64,000 nt of DNA from NCBI GenBank assembly GCA_020025475.1, contig JAHHSA010000005.1:1-64000 (forward strand). Reading direction: 5' to 3'. The position numbers and the translations under genes were made by a program. Below are positions 26,446 to 36,021 of the stretch, one piece after another (the stretch's first letter is position 1; each line of letters opens with the position of its first letter). The stretch comes from Oscillibacter sp. (GTDB taxonomy: Bacteria > Bacillota > Clostridia > Oscillospirales > Oscillospiraceae). Below the pieces are notes generated by a model. It worked only from the letters and a program-made list of their open reading frames with translations, was not told the DNA's origin and searched no databases.

Positions 26446-28404
26446 TCAGCTTCCTGGCCTCTCATTCATCTTCGCAGTGATATACTGCTTGCCATAAAAG
26501 GCATCGTAGATCACCAGTTCCCGCAGTTGCAGCAATTCCTGCTGCTGGGGCGTCAGGCTGGCGTCCTCCACCGTGCGGAAGGGCTGGCTGTTCTGATTTA
26601 CAAAGTAGAGATCCAGATTGGAGAGACTGACCTCCCGGACCTTTTGCAGCAGGCCCCAGTACCGGGACGCAGGCTGATGGGTCACACTCAGCAAATCGGG
26701 GCCCAGCGCCGTGGCGCTGCTGTCTTTTCGCGTACCGGCCTGATCACCCAGCAGAGCCGCGTCATTGCCCCAGATCATATAGTCCGTGGAGTAGATGTCC
26801 TTTGTCTGTTCCAGAGACCACTCCATGGTGTCCTCCGAGGGGCAGAGGCCCAGCTTCGTGTAGACTGTGTGTCCATCCGTCATAAAGAGGTTGGGACGGT
26901 GGTCGCCGAAAAACACCACCACCGTGGGCTCCGGGTACTTCCGCAGCGCATCTGTCAGGTAGCCCAGAGACTGGTCTGCCCGAATGTGTCCTTCCAGCAT
27001 AACCCGGACAATGGCCATGTCCTCCTCACTAAGGGTATCGCTCTCCACCCCCATCTGGCAGACATAACCAAACTTTTCTGCGTCAAAGGGCTGGTGGTTC
27101 TCCATAGAAATGCCATATAGGAAGGCCTTCTTTCCGCTGGCATTGATATTCTTAAGCTCCTGCATGAGTGCTTCCATGAGATAAGTATCCTTCAGGTAGT
27201 AGCCGCCATAGGGATTTCCCTCCCATTCGATGCCCATGTTCTGCATATCCGCAGAAAACAGCAAACTGGAATAGCCAAGTCTTGGATAGGTTACCGTCCG
27301 GTTATAGAGGCTGTCGTTGAAGGAGTGCATCATCGTCCTTTGATAGCCGCCGTCACTGCCATACTGTTCCGGCAGAGCGTCAAAGTAGTCGTAGGCCTCG
27401 TCTTTCAGGAAGCAGATGTTTGTACTGGCACCGAAGTCATGATTGGTAATGCCATACTGCATGGCCATTTCGATATAGCCAGTGCCGTAGCCCAGATAGT
27501 GACTGAAAAAGCTGCCGGAAATGGCCTCTTTCTCCAACGCGTGAAAGTTTTCCAGAGGATCCCGCTCAAAGCGCAGGCCAGGCAGTCTGTTCAGATCAAA
27601 AAAGGACTCCGACAAAATCATAATCACATTGGGCTCCGTGGCCGCAGTCTCATCGCCATCCGCCAGAATTTCATCAATACGTGTGAGCGCCGCCTGCATC
27701 ATCTCTTCGCTGTAGCCCTCCGGGGCCTCCTTCTTTTGCAGCATCAGATCTCGCCACAGTGCCAGTGTCAGTCCGTGCACATTGTGGTTCTGGGCAGCAG
27801 GCATACTGGCGTAAACATCCACACCAAAGGTGTTTCCCACCCAAGCTGCACCAGAGGTGGAGAAGAGCTGGATCAGCACAATCAACGCCATGGACAGGCT
27901 GAGGAAACGCACACTGCCGGAGATTTCCGTCAGCCGACGGAAAAGATACAGCAGCAGCACACAGACCAGCAGCACTGCCGTACCCCGCCAGAAATCAATG
28001 GGCGGAACCAGATCGCCTGCCACACCGGCTACCTGACTCAGCTTGGATGCCAGACCGAAGTCCGCCAGTTCGAGCGGCGTACCGTTGATCATATTTTTGA
28101 AATAATCCACGAGTGCCAGAATCATACCCACACTGCCCACCAGCAGGCTCGAGAGCCACAGCCTTCCAAAGGCAGCGCCCAACAGGAAAATGGGCACTGC
28201 GTAGAGCAGCGCAGTCAGGGGCACATAGGTGGTATACTTCTTCGCCCAGGATGCCACCGTGCTGAGAGAGTCAAAATTCAGCCACAGTACGGCAATGGCA
28301 ATGGCCAGGCCCATGCAGAGTGCTCCGGCAGTAAACAGAAGCCACCGGACCCAAAGGGGTCCAATAGGCCCTTTTTTCGCTTTTGTGTTTCTATTTTTCA
28401 ACAT
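26446..28404 (-). CDS. LTA-synthase family (sulfatase-fold) membrane enzyme
   Basis: 652 aa. Five N-terminal membrane helices (within about 1-195) precede an extracytoplasmic sulfatase-fold domain. Metal/nucleophile motifs visible: IMILSESFFDL (metal-binding Glu), GYGTGYIEMAM, where the Thr is the expected nucleophile as in GxGTxxxE of LtaS, YGISMENHQPF and FFGDHRPN. Such enzymes transfer glycerol-phosphate to lipoteichoic acid or glycans at the outer membrane face. The ATG at 28404 follows GAGGAGA on that strand. Substrate is not determined. Confidence 0.87.
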   Translation of the reverse strand: MLKNRNTKAKKGPIGPLWVRWLLFTAGALCMGLAIAIAVLWLNFDSLSTVASWAKKYTTYVPLTALLYAVPIFLLGAAFGRLWLSSLLVGSVGMILALVDYFKNMINGTPLELADFGLASKLSQVAGVAGDLVPPIDFWRGTAVLLVCVLLLYLFRRLTEISGSVRFLSLSMALIVLIQLFSTSGAAWVGNTFGVDVYASMPAAQNHNVHGLTLALWRDLMLQKKEAPEGYSEEMMQAALTRIDEILADGDETAATEPNVIMILSESFFDLNRLPGLRFERDPLENFHALEKEAISGSFFSHYLGYGTGYIEMAMQYGITNHDFGASTNICFLKDEAYDYFDALPEQYGSDGGYQRTMMHSFNDSLYNRTVTYPRLGYSSLLFSADMQNMGIEWEGNPYGGYYLKDTYLMEALMQELKNINASGKKAFLYGISMENHQPFDAEKFGYVCQMGVESDTLSEEDMAIVRVMLEGHIRADQSLGYLTDALRKYPEPTVVVFFGDHRPNLFMTDGHTVYTKLGLCPSEDTMEWSLEQTKDIYSTDYMIWGNDAALLGDQAGTRKDSSATALGPDLLSVTHQPASRYWGLLQKVREVSLSNLDLYFVNQNSQPFRTVEDASLTPQQQELLQLRELVIYDAFYGKQYITAKMNERPGS

Positions 28405-28420
28405 TTGGTCTCCTCACAAG

Positions 28421-28452
28421 AAAAAGGCGGGACCGGTTTGCGGCCCCGCCTA
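28421..28452 (-). terminator. Terminator after glyS
   Basis: Read on the minus strand, AGGCGGGGCCG pairs with CCGGTCCCGCCT and is followed by TTTTTC. It separates glyS from the LTA-synthase-like gene. Confidence 0.75.
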
Positions 28453-28462
28453 CAGCATCAAA

Positions 28463-29893
28463 TCAGTATGCCATCTTCTCGGTCAGATATGCCTTCAGCT
28501 CGCTGATGGGCATACGGACCTGCTCCATGGTGTCACGGTCACGGACGGTGACGCAGTTGTCGGCGGGCGTATTCTCGTCGCCAATGGTCTCAAAGTCCAC
28601 GGTGACGCAGAAGGGAGTACCGATCTCGTCCTCGCGGCGGTAACGCTTACCGATGGAACCGGTCTCGTCAAAGTCCACCATGAAGTCCTTTGCCAGCTCA
28701 CTGTAGATCTCGCGGGCCTTGGGGCTCAGCTTCTTGGACAGAGGCAGGACAGCCACCTTGTAGGGAGCCAGCGCAGGATGCAGATGCATCACCACACGGA
28801 TATCATCCTTGCCGCTCTTGTCCTGGCCTACGACCTGCTCGTCATAAGCCTCCACCAGGAAGGCCAGGGTCACGCGGTCAGCACCCAGGGAGGGCTCCAC
28901 CACGTACGGGATATATCTCTCGTTCTTCTCCTGGTCAAAGTAGGTCTGATCCTTGCCGGAGACCTGCTGGTGCTGCTTGAGGTCGTAGTCAGTACGGTCG
29001 GCCACACCCCACAGCTCGCCCCAGCCGAAGGGGAAGAGATACTCAAAGTCAGTGGTACCCTTAGAGTAAAAACAAAGCTCCTCGGGGCTGTGGTCCCGCA
29101 GACGCAGGTGTTCCTCGTCCATGCCCAGGCCCAGCAGCCAGTCACGGCAGAAAGAACGCCAGTACTGGAACCATTCCATGTCGGTACCGGGCTCGCAGAA
29201 GAACTCCAGCTCCATCTGCTCAAACTCGCGGGTGCGGAAAGTGAAGTTGCCGGGGGTGATCTCATTGCGGAAGGACTTACCGATCTGGCAGACACCGAAA
29301 GGCAGCTTGCGGCGGGTGGTGCGCTGAATGTTCTGGAAGTTGACAAAAATGCCCTGAGCGGTCTCGGGCCGCAGATACACCGTGTTCTTTGCATCCTCGG
29401 TAACACCCTGGAAAGTCTTAAACATCAGGTTGAACTGACGGATGTCGGTAAAGTTGTGCTTGCCACAGGTGGGGCAGTTGATTTCATGCTCGTCGATGAA
29501 AGCCTTCATCTCCTCCTGGGAGAAGGCGTCAACAGCCTTGGGCAGCTCGTAATGATTTTCCTGGGCCCAGTCCTCAATCAGCTTGTCGGCACGGAAGCGC
29601 TCCTTGCACTCCTTGCAGTCCATCAGTGGATCGGCAAAACCGCCCAGATGGCCGGAAGCTACCCAGGTCTGGGGGTTCATCAGGATGGCGGCGTCCAGAC
29701 CCACGTTGTAGGGGTTCTCCTGAACGAACTTCTTCCACCAGGCCTTCTTGACATTGTTTTTCAGCTCCACACCCAGAGGGCCGTAGTCCCAGGTGTTGGC
29801 CAAACCGCCGTAGATCTCAGAGCCGGGGAACACAAAGCCACGGCCCTTACACAGGGCAACAACTTTTTCCATGGTCTTTTCTTCGGGTCTCAT
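28463..29893 (-). CDS. glyS: Glycyl-tRNA synthetase (alpha2 type)
   Basis: 476 aa from the ATG at 29893, 7 nt after AAAGGAGA. It is the dimeric single-chain GlyRS used by many Firmicutes, archaea and eukaryotes, not the alpha2beta2 form. Visible: [23 protein letters not shown], an insertion with CxxC pairs ([20 protein letters not shown]) that may bind zinc, [25 protein letters not shown] (motif 2) and the C-terminal anticodon-binding domain. It charges tRNA-Gly under control of its T-box leader. Confidence 0.94.
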   Translation of the reverse strand: MRPEEKTMEKVVALCKGRGFVFPGSEIYGGLANTWDYGPLGVELKNNVKKAWWKKFVQENPYNVGLDAAILMNPQTWVASGHLGGFADPLMDCKECKERFRADKLIEDWAQENHYELPKAVDAFSQEEMKAFIDEHEINCPTCGKHNFTDIRQFNLMFKTFQGVTEDAKNTVYLRPETAQGIFVNFQNIQRTTRRKLPFGVCQIGKSFRNEITPGNFTFRTREFEQMELEFFCEPGTDMEWFQYWRSFCRDWLLGLGMDEEHLRLRDHSPEELCFYSKGTTDFEYLFPFGWGELWGVADRTDYDLKQHQQVSGKDQTYFDQEKNERYIPYVVEPSLGADRVTLAFLVEAYDEQVVGQDKSGKDDIRVVMHLHPALAPYKVAVLPLSKKLSPKAREIYSELAKDFMVDFDETGSIGKRYRREDEIGTPFCVTVDFETIGDENTPADNCVTVRDRDTMEQVRMPISELKAYLTEKMAY

Positions 29894-30009
29894 ACTAAGT
29901 TCTCCTTTTATGATCATTTTTTGCTTCGTTTCCAGCATATACTCTCAAAGGCTTGAAACTCCATTCGGAAAACAGTCCCCCACAGATACGGATGATTCTC
30001 CGAATAAAA

Positions 30010-30255
30010 TAAAAACGCCCCGAGTCCAAAGACTCAGGGCGAACAAAACATGTCCGTGGTTCCACCTGAATTTGCATGAGATCATGCACACTCAACCCGA
30101 TAACGGTGGGGGCCGGCGGTGCCTATGAAATCGTTCAGCATCACGGCTCAAGGGGGCCTTCTCCCTGTTCCCGCAAGGGCTTTCACCAGCCGCCCTCTCT
30201 CTTGCCCGGGAAACACAAGGATACTCTTCCCTGTCAGTGCCTTTTTAAGATATCG
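30010..30255 (-). promoter_or_regulatory. T-box riboswitch leader of glyS
   Basis: On the minus strand in order: AGTA (30222-30225), AGAGAG (30195-30202), GAA followed by GGC as the specifier (30157-30162, a glycine codon), the T-box TTCAGGTGGAACCACGG (30054-30070) and then a terminator CGCCCTGAGTC/GACTCGGGGCG with TTTTTATTTT (about 30010-30041). Uncharged tRNA-Gly(GCC) would open the terminator. The other part of this 542-bp gap (29894-30009) holds the glyS leader 3' end and ribosome site. Confidence 0.9.
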
Positions 30256-30260
30256 TGTGA

Positions 30261-30289
30261 ACTGTATCACGTTTTCCCCGCATTGTCAA
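30261..30289 (-). promoter_or_regulatory. Sigma-A promoter of glyS leader
   Basis: Minus strand TTGACA (30284-30289), 17-nt spacer, TACAGT (30261-30266), directly before the T-box leader. Confidence 0.75.
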
Positions 30290-30380
30290 GAGGAGGCCCG
30301 GCATCTGTCCTTTTCACCCCAAATTAATTTATAATTTTTCAAATTTTTACTAAATGAAACTCTCCGCTCTCTGAGCATAC

Positions 30381-30423
30381 AAAAAGCAGACAATACCAAG
30401 CCAATTGGTATTGCCTGCTTTGC
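30381..30423 (-). terminator. Terminator after the phosphate cotransporter
   Basis: A 17-bp stem with one wobble (AAAGCAGACAATACCAA with TTGGTATTGCCTGCTTT), loop GCCAA, with T/A runs at both ends, just downstream of the minus-strand stop at 30436. Confidence 0.82.
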
Positions 30424-30435
30424 GTTGTTTCATGT

Positions 30436-32091
30436 TCAAGCCAGAGAAGTCTGTGCCATGGTCAGCTCCTGCGCAATATTCAAGGCATGGTCGCCGATCC
30501 GCTCAAAGTCCGTCAGCAGCTCGGCATAAAGAATGCACGCTTCGTTGTTGCAGTCGCCCCGCCGCATCCGATCCAGCTGATGGTGCCGGAACTGGTCTGT
30601 CATATCATCAACCCGCTGTTCCAGCTGGGCCACCTCTGCCAGCCATTCCGCAGTACCCGCCCGGGACGAGAGCAGCGCCGCTATGGTCTCCAAAGAGATC
30701 TCACGCATGGAAAGGATCTCCTCCTGGGCCTCCTTGGAAAAGTCAATGTCCTTCTCCACCAGACGACGGGTATAACCCGCCAGGTTGTTGGCATGGTCGC
30801 CAATCCGCTCCACATTGCTGGAGATGGTAAAGAAACTGCTGACTGCAGCCGAGCTCTCTTCGTTGGTTTCCATCGCCACTACCTGAGAGACATAGCGGGA
30901 AATGGCCTCGTTCAGGAAGTCCAGGTGCTCCTCCCGGTCCTCCACTGCCTTCAATCGCTTGACATCGCGGGTCAGTACGGCCCGGAAACTATCGTCCACG
31001 TTATCCCGTGCCATGTACAGCATCCGACACAGTTCGTTGCGCAGCTGGTCGGTAACAATGGCACTGCCGCCCAGGCCGCCCTCCTTGCCCGCAGCGTGAA
31101 TGGGCGTGAGATAGGCCAAGTGCATCTCGCTTTCTGCGTCTTTCGCCGAAGTCTCCCGCTCTGGCAACAGGTAAATTGCCAGCTTGCCAAGATATTCACC
31201 CAGAGGCAGCAACACCAGTGTGGTGGTGATGTTGAACAGCATGTGCATGGTGGCAATCTGTGCCGGGGCCTCGCCGGGCATCAGTCGCTCCAGGAAGTCC
31301 GTCAGGGGGAAGGTCACGCAGAGAATCGTAAACATTGTGGTGCCGATCACATTGAACAGGAAGTGGATCAGCGTGGCCCGCTTGGCATTGCGGTTGGCAC
31401 CGGCAGAAGCCAGCAGCGCCGTGATGCAAGTGCCGATGTTCTGTCCAAACAGCACGTAAACAGCGCTGCCCAGTCCGATAACTCCGTTGCCTGCCAGTGT
31501 CTGCAAAACACCCACGGATGCAGAGGAGGATTGAATCAGAGCCGTAAACAGAGCACCTGCGGTAATACCCAGCAGCGGGTTGGAGAAGGTGGACATGAGA
31601 GAAATAAAGACCTCAGAGTCCCGCAGCGGATACATAGCCGCGCTCATCATGTCCATGGCAATAAACAAAATGCCAAGTCCCGCCAGAATCTGACCGATGT
31701 GCTGGGCCTGGGGACGCTTCACAAACACCATGAGCACCACACCCGTAAAGGCCAGAACCGGTGCCATCGCACCAACATCGAGGGCAATCAGCAAGCTGGT
31801 GACTGTGGTACCTACGTTGGCACCCATGATAATCCAGATGGCCTGATTCAAAGTCATCATACCGGCATTAACAAAGCCAACCACCATGACGGTGGTCGCA
31901 GAGGACGACTGGATCACTGCTGTGATGAGAGCACCTACCAGAACGCCCATCAGCCGGTTGGCAGTTAGCCGCTCCAGAATGGCTTTCATCCGGTTGCCCG
32001 CTGCTGCCTCCAAACCGGAACTCATCATTTGCATGCCGTGGAGAAACAGGGCAAGACCGCCCAGCAGCGCCAAAATATCTGTAAATTTCAT
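30436..32091 (-). CDS. Na/Pi cotransporter family protein with PhoU-like tail
   Basis: 551 aa. The N-terminal two-thirds carry the duplicated Na/Pi cotransporter repeat with QSSSATTVMVVGFVNAG and ALIQSSSASVGVLQTLAGNG, the QSSS motifs that form the sodium and phosphate sites. The C-terminal part (about 330-551) is soluble and PhoU-like, with helices such as NVERIGDHANNLA and FERIGDHALNIAQ. It probably imports or exports phosphate with sodium. It lies as a single gene; a TATAAT at 32180-32185 (minus strand) is a likely -10. Ribosome site is weak. Confidence 0.9.
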   Translation of the reverse strand: MKFTDILALLGGLALFLHGMQMMSSGLEAAAGNRMKAILERLTANRLMGVLVGALITAVIQSSSATTVMVVGFVNAGMMTLNQAIWIIMGANVGTTVTSLLIALDVGAMAPVLAFTGVVLMVFVKRPQAQHIGQILAGLGILFIAMDMMSAAMYPLRDSEVFISLMSTFSNPLLGITAGALFTALIQSSSASVGVLQTLAGNGVIGLGSAVYVLFGQNIGTCITALLASAGANRNAKRATLIHFLFNVIGTTMFTILCVTFPLTDFLERLMPGEAPAQIATMHMLFNITTTLVLLPLGEYLGKLAIYLLPERETSAKDAESEMHLAYLTPIHAAGKEGGLGGSAIVTDQLRNELCRMLYMARDNVDDSFRAVLTRDVKRLKAVEDREEHLDFLNEAISRYVSQVVAMETNEESSAAVSSFFTISSNVERIGDHANNLAGYTRRLVEKDIDFSKEAQEEILSMREISLETIAALLSSRAGTAEWLAEVAQLEQRVDDMTDQFRHHQLDRMRRGDCNNEACILYAELLTDFERIGDHALNIAQELTMAQTSLA

Positions 32092-32531
32092 CTTCTTCCG
32101 TTCCTTCCTCGCAGCTCTCCTGACGGCTGCGATCTCGCTGTTCTGATTTCACTGCGGACCCGGCGCCCACATTTATTTTATTATACCGAATTTTGTCCGG
32201 TTTCGTCACTGTTTTTTTCAAAAATTAATGTAGAATTAATGGCAATCGCTCAAACTTGCGCCCATAGTTTCAACAATTCGAAAAACTTTGTGAATCCCGT
32301 GGAGATCAGCCCGCCCGGGGCCTCCTGGCAGACCGAAAGGGCCAGAGTAAATAAACCGCCCTTTTTCTTCACATTTTATCAAAAGTGGGCTGCTTGATTG
32401 CTTTTTATGGACTGAAAAAGGGCAAATTCTCCACAATGTGAGGGAATTTGTGGAGATTGTGGACAGGACTTGGTGCCTGGCGGGCCAACAAAAAAGAGCA
32501 GTCCGAACGGACCGCTCTTTTTCAGAACGGA
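32092..32531. other. Intergenic region, divergent and mostly unassigned
   Basis: Contains the cotransporter promoter (TATAAT on the minus strand at 32180-32185, with TGACGA about 17 nt upstream), an inverted repeat CTCCACAA/TTGTGGAG at about 32431-32455 that resembles paired DnaA-box halves, and the jag-side terminator at 32491. No open frame here has a ribosome site and family resemblance. Confidence 0.55.
32491..32524 (-). terminator. Terminator of the rpmH-rnpA-yidD-yidC-jag unit
   Basis: AAAAAGAGCAGTCC pairs with GGACCGCTCTTTTT across GAAC (one wobble); U-rich on either strand. It sits 8 nt beyond the jag stop. Confidence 0.85.
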
Positions 32532-33338
32532 TTATCTTTTGTCGCGGTCGTAGGCGACAATGACACGGCGGTTGGGCTCGGTGCCGGTGGAGTAAGTTGT
32601 CACACCGGAGAAATTCTGCAGTGCCGTGTGGATTACATGACGCTCGTAGGCATTCATGGGCTCCAGTGTTACACTGCGGCGGTACTTGATCACCTTGCCA
32701 GCCACCTTCCTTGCCAGATGCTGGAGGCTCTGCTCCCGCTTGGCACGGTAGTTCTCCGCATCCAGCTGGATGCGGACACGACCGCCGGTACGATTGACGG
32801 CATAGCTGGTCAGCTGCTGGATGGCATCCAGGGTCTCACCCCGACGGCCGATCAGGCTCCCCAGGTTCTCACCCTCCAGAATGACCTTATAACGGCCCCT
32901 CTCAGGCTGGTAGACCTTCACATCGGCCTCGTTCTCCATCTGGGTCAGGAGACCGTGCAGGAATGTCTTGATGGCCTGGGCCTTCTCGTCGTCGACTTCC
33001 TCGCCCAGATCCTGGACGGGGGCCTCCTGGGCCTCCTCGGCCCTGACCTCTTCCCGAACGGGCTTGGGTTCCCGTTTTTCCTTGTGTGCGGGACGCTCGA
33101 TGACCGCAGTGGGAGGAATCTCCCCCCCACGAGGGGTCTCCATTACGGGGGACTCTTCTTCCTCGGGGCCGTAGCTCACACGGATCTTGGCAGGGCAGCT
33201 GCCCAAACCCAGGAATCCAGACTTCGCACGCTCCAGAAGCTCAACCGAAACATCGTCCCGATCCATATTCAACTGAAGCAGGGCCTTCTGCAAGGCCTCT
33301 TCTTCGGTCTTGCCGGTGACATCAATAAATTCTCTCAT
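32532..33338 (-). CDS. jag: Jag/KhpB RNA-binding protein
   Basis: 268 aa from the ATG at 33338. Jag N-domain (about 1-52, VTGKTEEEALQKAL), an acidic Pro/Glu-rich linker (about 60-120), a KH domain with LIGRRGETLDAIQQL, and a C-terminal R3H domain (about 205-268, ARKVAGKV, NAYERHVIHTAL). In Firmicutes it partners KhpA and binds many RNAs affecting cell-wall synthesis and division; the Bacillus name is SpoIIIJ-associated. It starts 8 nt after the yidC stop, the standard pair. Confidence 0.92.
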   Translation of the reverse strand: MREFIDVTGKTEEEALQKALLQLNMDRDDVSVELLERAKSGFLGLGSCPAKIRVSYGPEEEESPVMETPRGGEIPPTAVIERPAHKEKREPKPVREEVRAEEAQEAPVQDLGEEVDDEKAQAIKTFLHGLLTQMENEADVKVYQPERGRYKVILEGENLGSLIGRRGETLDAIQQLTSYAVNRTGGRVRIQLDAENYRAKREQSLQHLARKVAGKVIKYRRSVTLEPMNAYERHVIHTALQNFSGVTTYSTGTEPNRRVIVAYDRDKR

Positions 33339-33346
33339 GACAGACC

Positions 33347-34501
33347 TCAAACCTCTTTGTCGTAGCGGTCTTCCACATAGGCACGACCGCGGGCATAGGG
33401 ACGATCACCCACACGGCCGGCCTCGTTGGTACGGGCGCCCTTGGTGGCTTTCGCCAGCTTAGCCTCATGGGCCAGCTCCTGCTTTTCCTTCAATGTAAGC
33501 TTCTTGGCAGCTTCCTGCTTCTGCTGCTCCTGAAGCTTCTTGGCCTCTTCCATGCGGCGTTTCCGATCGGCCTGCTTGGCCTCGAACTTTGCAGCTTCCT
33601 CTTCCTCAATCTTCTGATTGAAGAACTTATTCATGATCACTTCCTGCACAATGGAGAAAGCGCTCTGGGCAATCCAGTACACGCCCAGTGCAGCAGGCAT
33701 AATGAATGCGATGTACACGGAGAACAGAGGCATCATCAGGATCATCATCTTGTTGGGGCCCTGGTTTGCGTTGGGGGTGCCGGCCATGGCTACCTTGCTC
33801 ATGACGAACTGGAAGCCGCCGGAGAGAATGGGGATCAGGATCAGGCCGATGACTGCCCACTCAAAGGCAAAGCTGGTAAATGCGCTGCTGGGAGTGCTGG
33901 ACAGATTCAGGCCCAGGAAGTTGTAGTTCACGTTCATCCAGCCATCGATGTTGGCAGCAGCCTCAGGGATCTGAGTAGAGATGGTGTGAACCAGTTCAAT
34001 CTGGCCATAGGGCTGCATCAGGGGGATGCCGTCCTTCATCTGCATGACGCCGTCTTTCATCATGACAATCTTGTCCATGGAGATCCCCGCCTTGCTGACG
34101 GTGTCTACCAGTTGAGTCAACACATCCTGGCCCAGCATCATGAAGTGGGTAATGGGCTGGCGAATAATGGAGTACAGAGCCATCAGGATGGGCAGGGGCA
34201 GAAAGCTCCACAGGCAGCCGCTCATGGGGTTGACGCCCTCTTCCATGTACAGACGCTGAACCTCTTCGTTCATCTTGGCCTGATTGTTGGCATATTTCTT
34301 CTGAATCTCCTGCATCTTGCCGGACATGCGGCTCATTCGCACCATGCTCTTCTTAGATTTAATCTGGAAGGGCAGCATGATGAGCTTAATGACCAGAGTA
34401 AACAGAATCAGTGCCAGACCGTAGTTATCCGCCAGATTATAGAAAAGACGGACCAACCAGGCAAAGGGGATACAAATGTAGTATCCGATGGTTGCAAACA
34501 T
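33347..34501 (-). CDS. yidC: YidC/SpoIIIJ-type membrane insertase
   Basis: 384 aa. A first membrane segment lies near residue 5-30 and the YidC/Oxa1 core follows (NYGLALILFTLVIKLIMLPFQIKSKKSM, QEIQKKYAN, GCLWSFLPLPILMALY, ...GVYWIAQSAFSIVQEVIM). A long Lys/Glu/Ala-rich C-terminal tail (about 290-384) is ribosome-binding in related Oxa1-type proteins. It inserts membrane proteins with or without SecYEG. No N-terminal lipobox is visible. The insert at about 140-210 is longer than in Bacillus SpoIIIJ. GGAGGAAAA precedes the ATG. Confidence 0.93.
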   Translation of the reverse strand: MFATIGYYICIPFAWLVRLFYNLADNYGLALILFTLVIKLIMLPFQIKSKKSMVRMSRMSGKMQEIQKKYANNQAKMNEEVQRLYMEEGVNPMSGCLWSFLPLPILMALYSIIRQPITHFMMLGQDVLTQLVDTVSKAGISMDKIVMMKDGVMQMKDGIPLMQPYGQIELVHTISTQIPEAAANIDGWMNVNYNFLGLNLSSTPSSAFTSFAFEWAVIGLILIPILSGGFQFVMSKVAMAGTPNANQGPNKMMILMMPLFSVYIAFIMPAALGVYWIAQSAFSIVQEVIMNKFFNQKIEEEEAAKFEAKQADRKRRMEEAKKLQEQQKQEAAKKLTLKEKQELAHEAKLAKATKGARTNEAGRVGDRPYARGRAYVEDRYDKEV

Positions 34502-34599
34502 ATCTTGTTTTCCTCCAAATTACGGTGATTGGGAACCAGAGGAGGAGTATTCATTTTCTCCCCTCTGTGTGGGAGCAGCCTTAAAAAATCAGGCCACCC

Positions 34600-34812
34600 T
34601 CAGGGGACCGGGTCATATCCACCCTTGTGAAACGGATTGCAGCGCAGGATTCGGCGAAACGCCAGCCAGCCGCCCCGAAGTGCACCATATTTTTGGATGG
34701 CCTCCATGGCGTACTGGGAGCAGGTGGGAATATAGTTGCAGCAGCGTGGCGTGAAAGGAGAAATAGCCGTCCGATAAAATCGGATCATGGCCAGCATGAG
34801 TTTTTTGATCAT
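34600..34812 (-). CDS. yidD: Membrane protein insertion efficiency factor YidD
   Basis: 70 aa, with the family signature [26 protein letters not shown] and the end [14 protein letters not shown] membrane-associated helper for YidC. It overlaps the rnpA stop by 4 nt (ATGA on the minus strand), the usual rnpA-yidD-yidC order. Confidence 0.93.
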   Translation of the reverse strand: MIKKLMLAMIRFYRTAISPFTPRCCNYIPTCSQYAMEAIQKYGALRGGWLAFRRILRCNPFHKGGYDPVP

Positions 34813-35153
34813 GCCTGCATCTCCAGCAAGTCCAGCTTTCGGCAGAGTTTCAGGAATGTGTTGTTCAATTCATTCCAGGAAGCCGTCAGGGTGCGGCTGC
34901 GGGCTACCAGAATAATATCATATCCCTGCTTCATGGCGGGGGTATTCAGCCGATAGACCTCCCGAAGACGCCGACGGGCCCGGTTGCGGACAACAGCATG
35001 TCCCAGCTTTGTGGACGCAGTGAGACCGAGACGGTTGCGGCCCAGCCGGTTTTTCCGACAATAGACCACCATGCCGCCTCCGACAGCTGACGCGCCCTTC
35101 TGGTACAGCCGACGAAATTCATGATTTTCCTTCAGCGTGACCGCACGTTTCAT
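34809..35153 (-). CDS. rnpA: Ribonuclease P protein component
   Basis: 114 aa, basic. Start [20 protein letters not shown] and the RNase P signature [30 protein letters not shown] are clear. It binds the RNase P RNA and helps remove tRNA 5' leaders. It is the second gene of the rpmH operon. A hairpin with arms AGGGACGG/CCGTCCCT in the rpmH-rnpA gap (35211-35247) could lower readthrough from rpmH. Confidence 0.94.
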   Translation of the reverse strand: MKRAVTLKENHEFRRLYQKGASAVGGGMVVYCRKNRLGRNRLGLTASTKLGHAVVRNRARRRLREVYRLNTPAMKQGYDIILVARSRTLTASWNELNNTFLKLCRKLDLLEMQA

Positions 35154-35287
35154 TTCAATGCTCCTGCTTTCTCTATTCCCTGAACAAATATCATTCAGAC
35201 AAACTTTTGTAGGGACGGAGGGGTCTTCTCAAACTCCCGCCGTCCCTGAAGGACCTTTGTTCAAGTGTCTCCCGCGCATTCTGTTTC

Positions 35288-35428
35288 TTAGTAGGACAGA
35301 CGGGCGCGGCCCTTGGCGCGGCGACGGGCCAGGACTTTGCGGCCATTGGCAGTTGCCATTCTCTTGCGGAAACCATGGACCTTCTGGCCATGCAGCTTCT
35401 TGGGCTGATAGGTACGTTTCGTTGCCAT
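35288..35428 (-). CDS. rpmH: 50S ribosomal protein L34
   Basis: 46 aa, very basic. It begins [20 protein letters not shown] and contains [21 protein letters not shown], the L34 pattern. L34 is a 23S rRNA-binding protein of the large subunit. It is transcribed away from oriC from its own promoter, divergent from dnaA, as in nearly all bacteria. AGGAGG precedes the ATG at 35428. Confidence 0.96.
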   Translation of the reverse strand: MATKRTYQPKKLHGQKVHGFRKRMATANGRKVLARRRAKGRARLSY

Positions 35429-35537
35429 ATTGAGACACCTCCTGTCAGAATTCCGGCCATCAAAGATGGCTCTTACTCGACATCCGTCGTCTGGCGGACG
35501 CAGTAAACAAATTATGCGCAGATATAGCGCATCGATT

Positions 35538-35566
35538 AGTATACAGAAGAAAGGGAAAGGTGTCAA
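35538..35566 (-). promoter_or_regulatory. Sigma-A promoter of rpmH operon
   Basis: Minus-strand TTGACA (35561-35566), 17-nt spacer, TATACT (35538-35543), a near-perfect match. Confidence 0.9.
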
Positions 35567-35725
35567 GGAAAACTTGCTTTTTTCTTCAAAAAAAAGGACT
35601 TTTACACAGGTTTTTATTACATTTCAAAATCTTGTATCTCTTCTTTTCTTTTCCCGCTATATATTGACCGTTTCACCTGTGAAAAACCTGGTGAAAAAAG
35701 CCGGTCCTTAGTATTAGAATATGTA

Positions 35726-35754
35726 TTGCACACGCTTCGTTTTTTTGCTATACT
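35726..35754 (+). promoter_or_regulatory. Sigma-A promoter of dnaA
   Basis: TTGCAC at 35726-35731, 17-nt spacer, TATACT at 35749-35754 with TGC just before (extended -10). DnaA boxes begin 4 nt downstream, so autoregulation is likely. Confidence 0.85.
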
Positions 35755-35757
35755 ATC

Positions 35758-35846
35758 TGTGGATATTTTTGTCCATTTTTAACTAAGTCCTGACAATCTG
35801 CGGAAAACTATGGATAACCGACGTGTATTTCCCCTGTTTTTCCACA
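35758..35846. other. oriC: oriC, rpmH-dnaA part with DnaA boxes
   Basis: DnaA-box-like sites: TGTGGATAT at 35758-35766, TATGGATAA at 35809-35817 and TTTTCCACA at 35838-35846. They lie in the 593-bp non-coding gap between rpmH and dnaA, which also holds both promoters. The rest of the gap has no gene. Confidence 0.75.
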
Positions 35847-36021
35847 GATTTGACAATGGCCCTTCCCGTTTGCGGGATAATTGCGGTCCTCAGGCCGTTG
35901 AAAACGGACCGGAAGCGAGCGGCGCCTGCCGTTTTGTGACACAGGGTTTCCGGGCCCTTTTGCAGAGGCAGTTCCCATTGTCTCTGTTCACCCTACACTA
36001 AGATGAGAGAGGTGTATCTTT

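Noticed and set aside
26323..28506. Plus-strand open frames opposite the LTA-synthase-like gene, and 28229-29956 opposite glyS
   Set aside because: The minus strand encodes recognisable families with ribosome sites; the plus-strand frames are low-complexity shadows.
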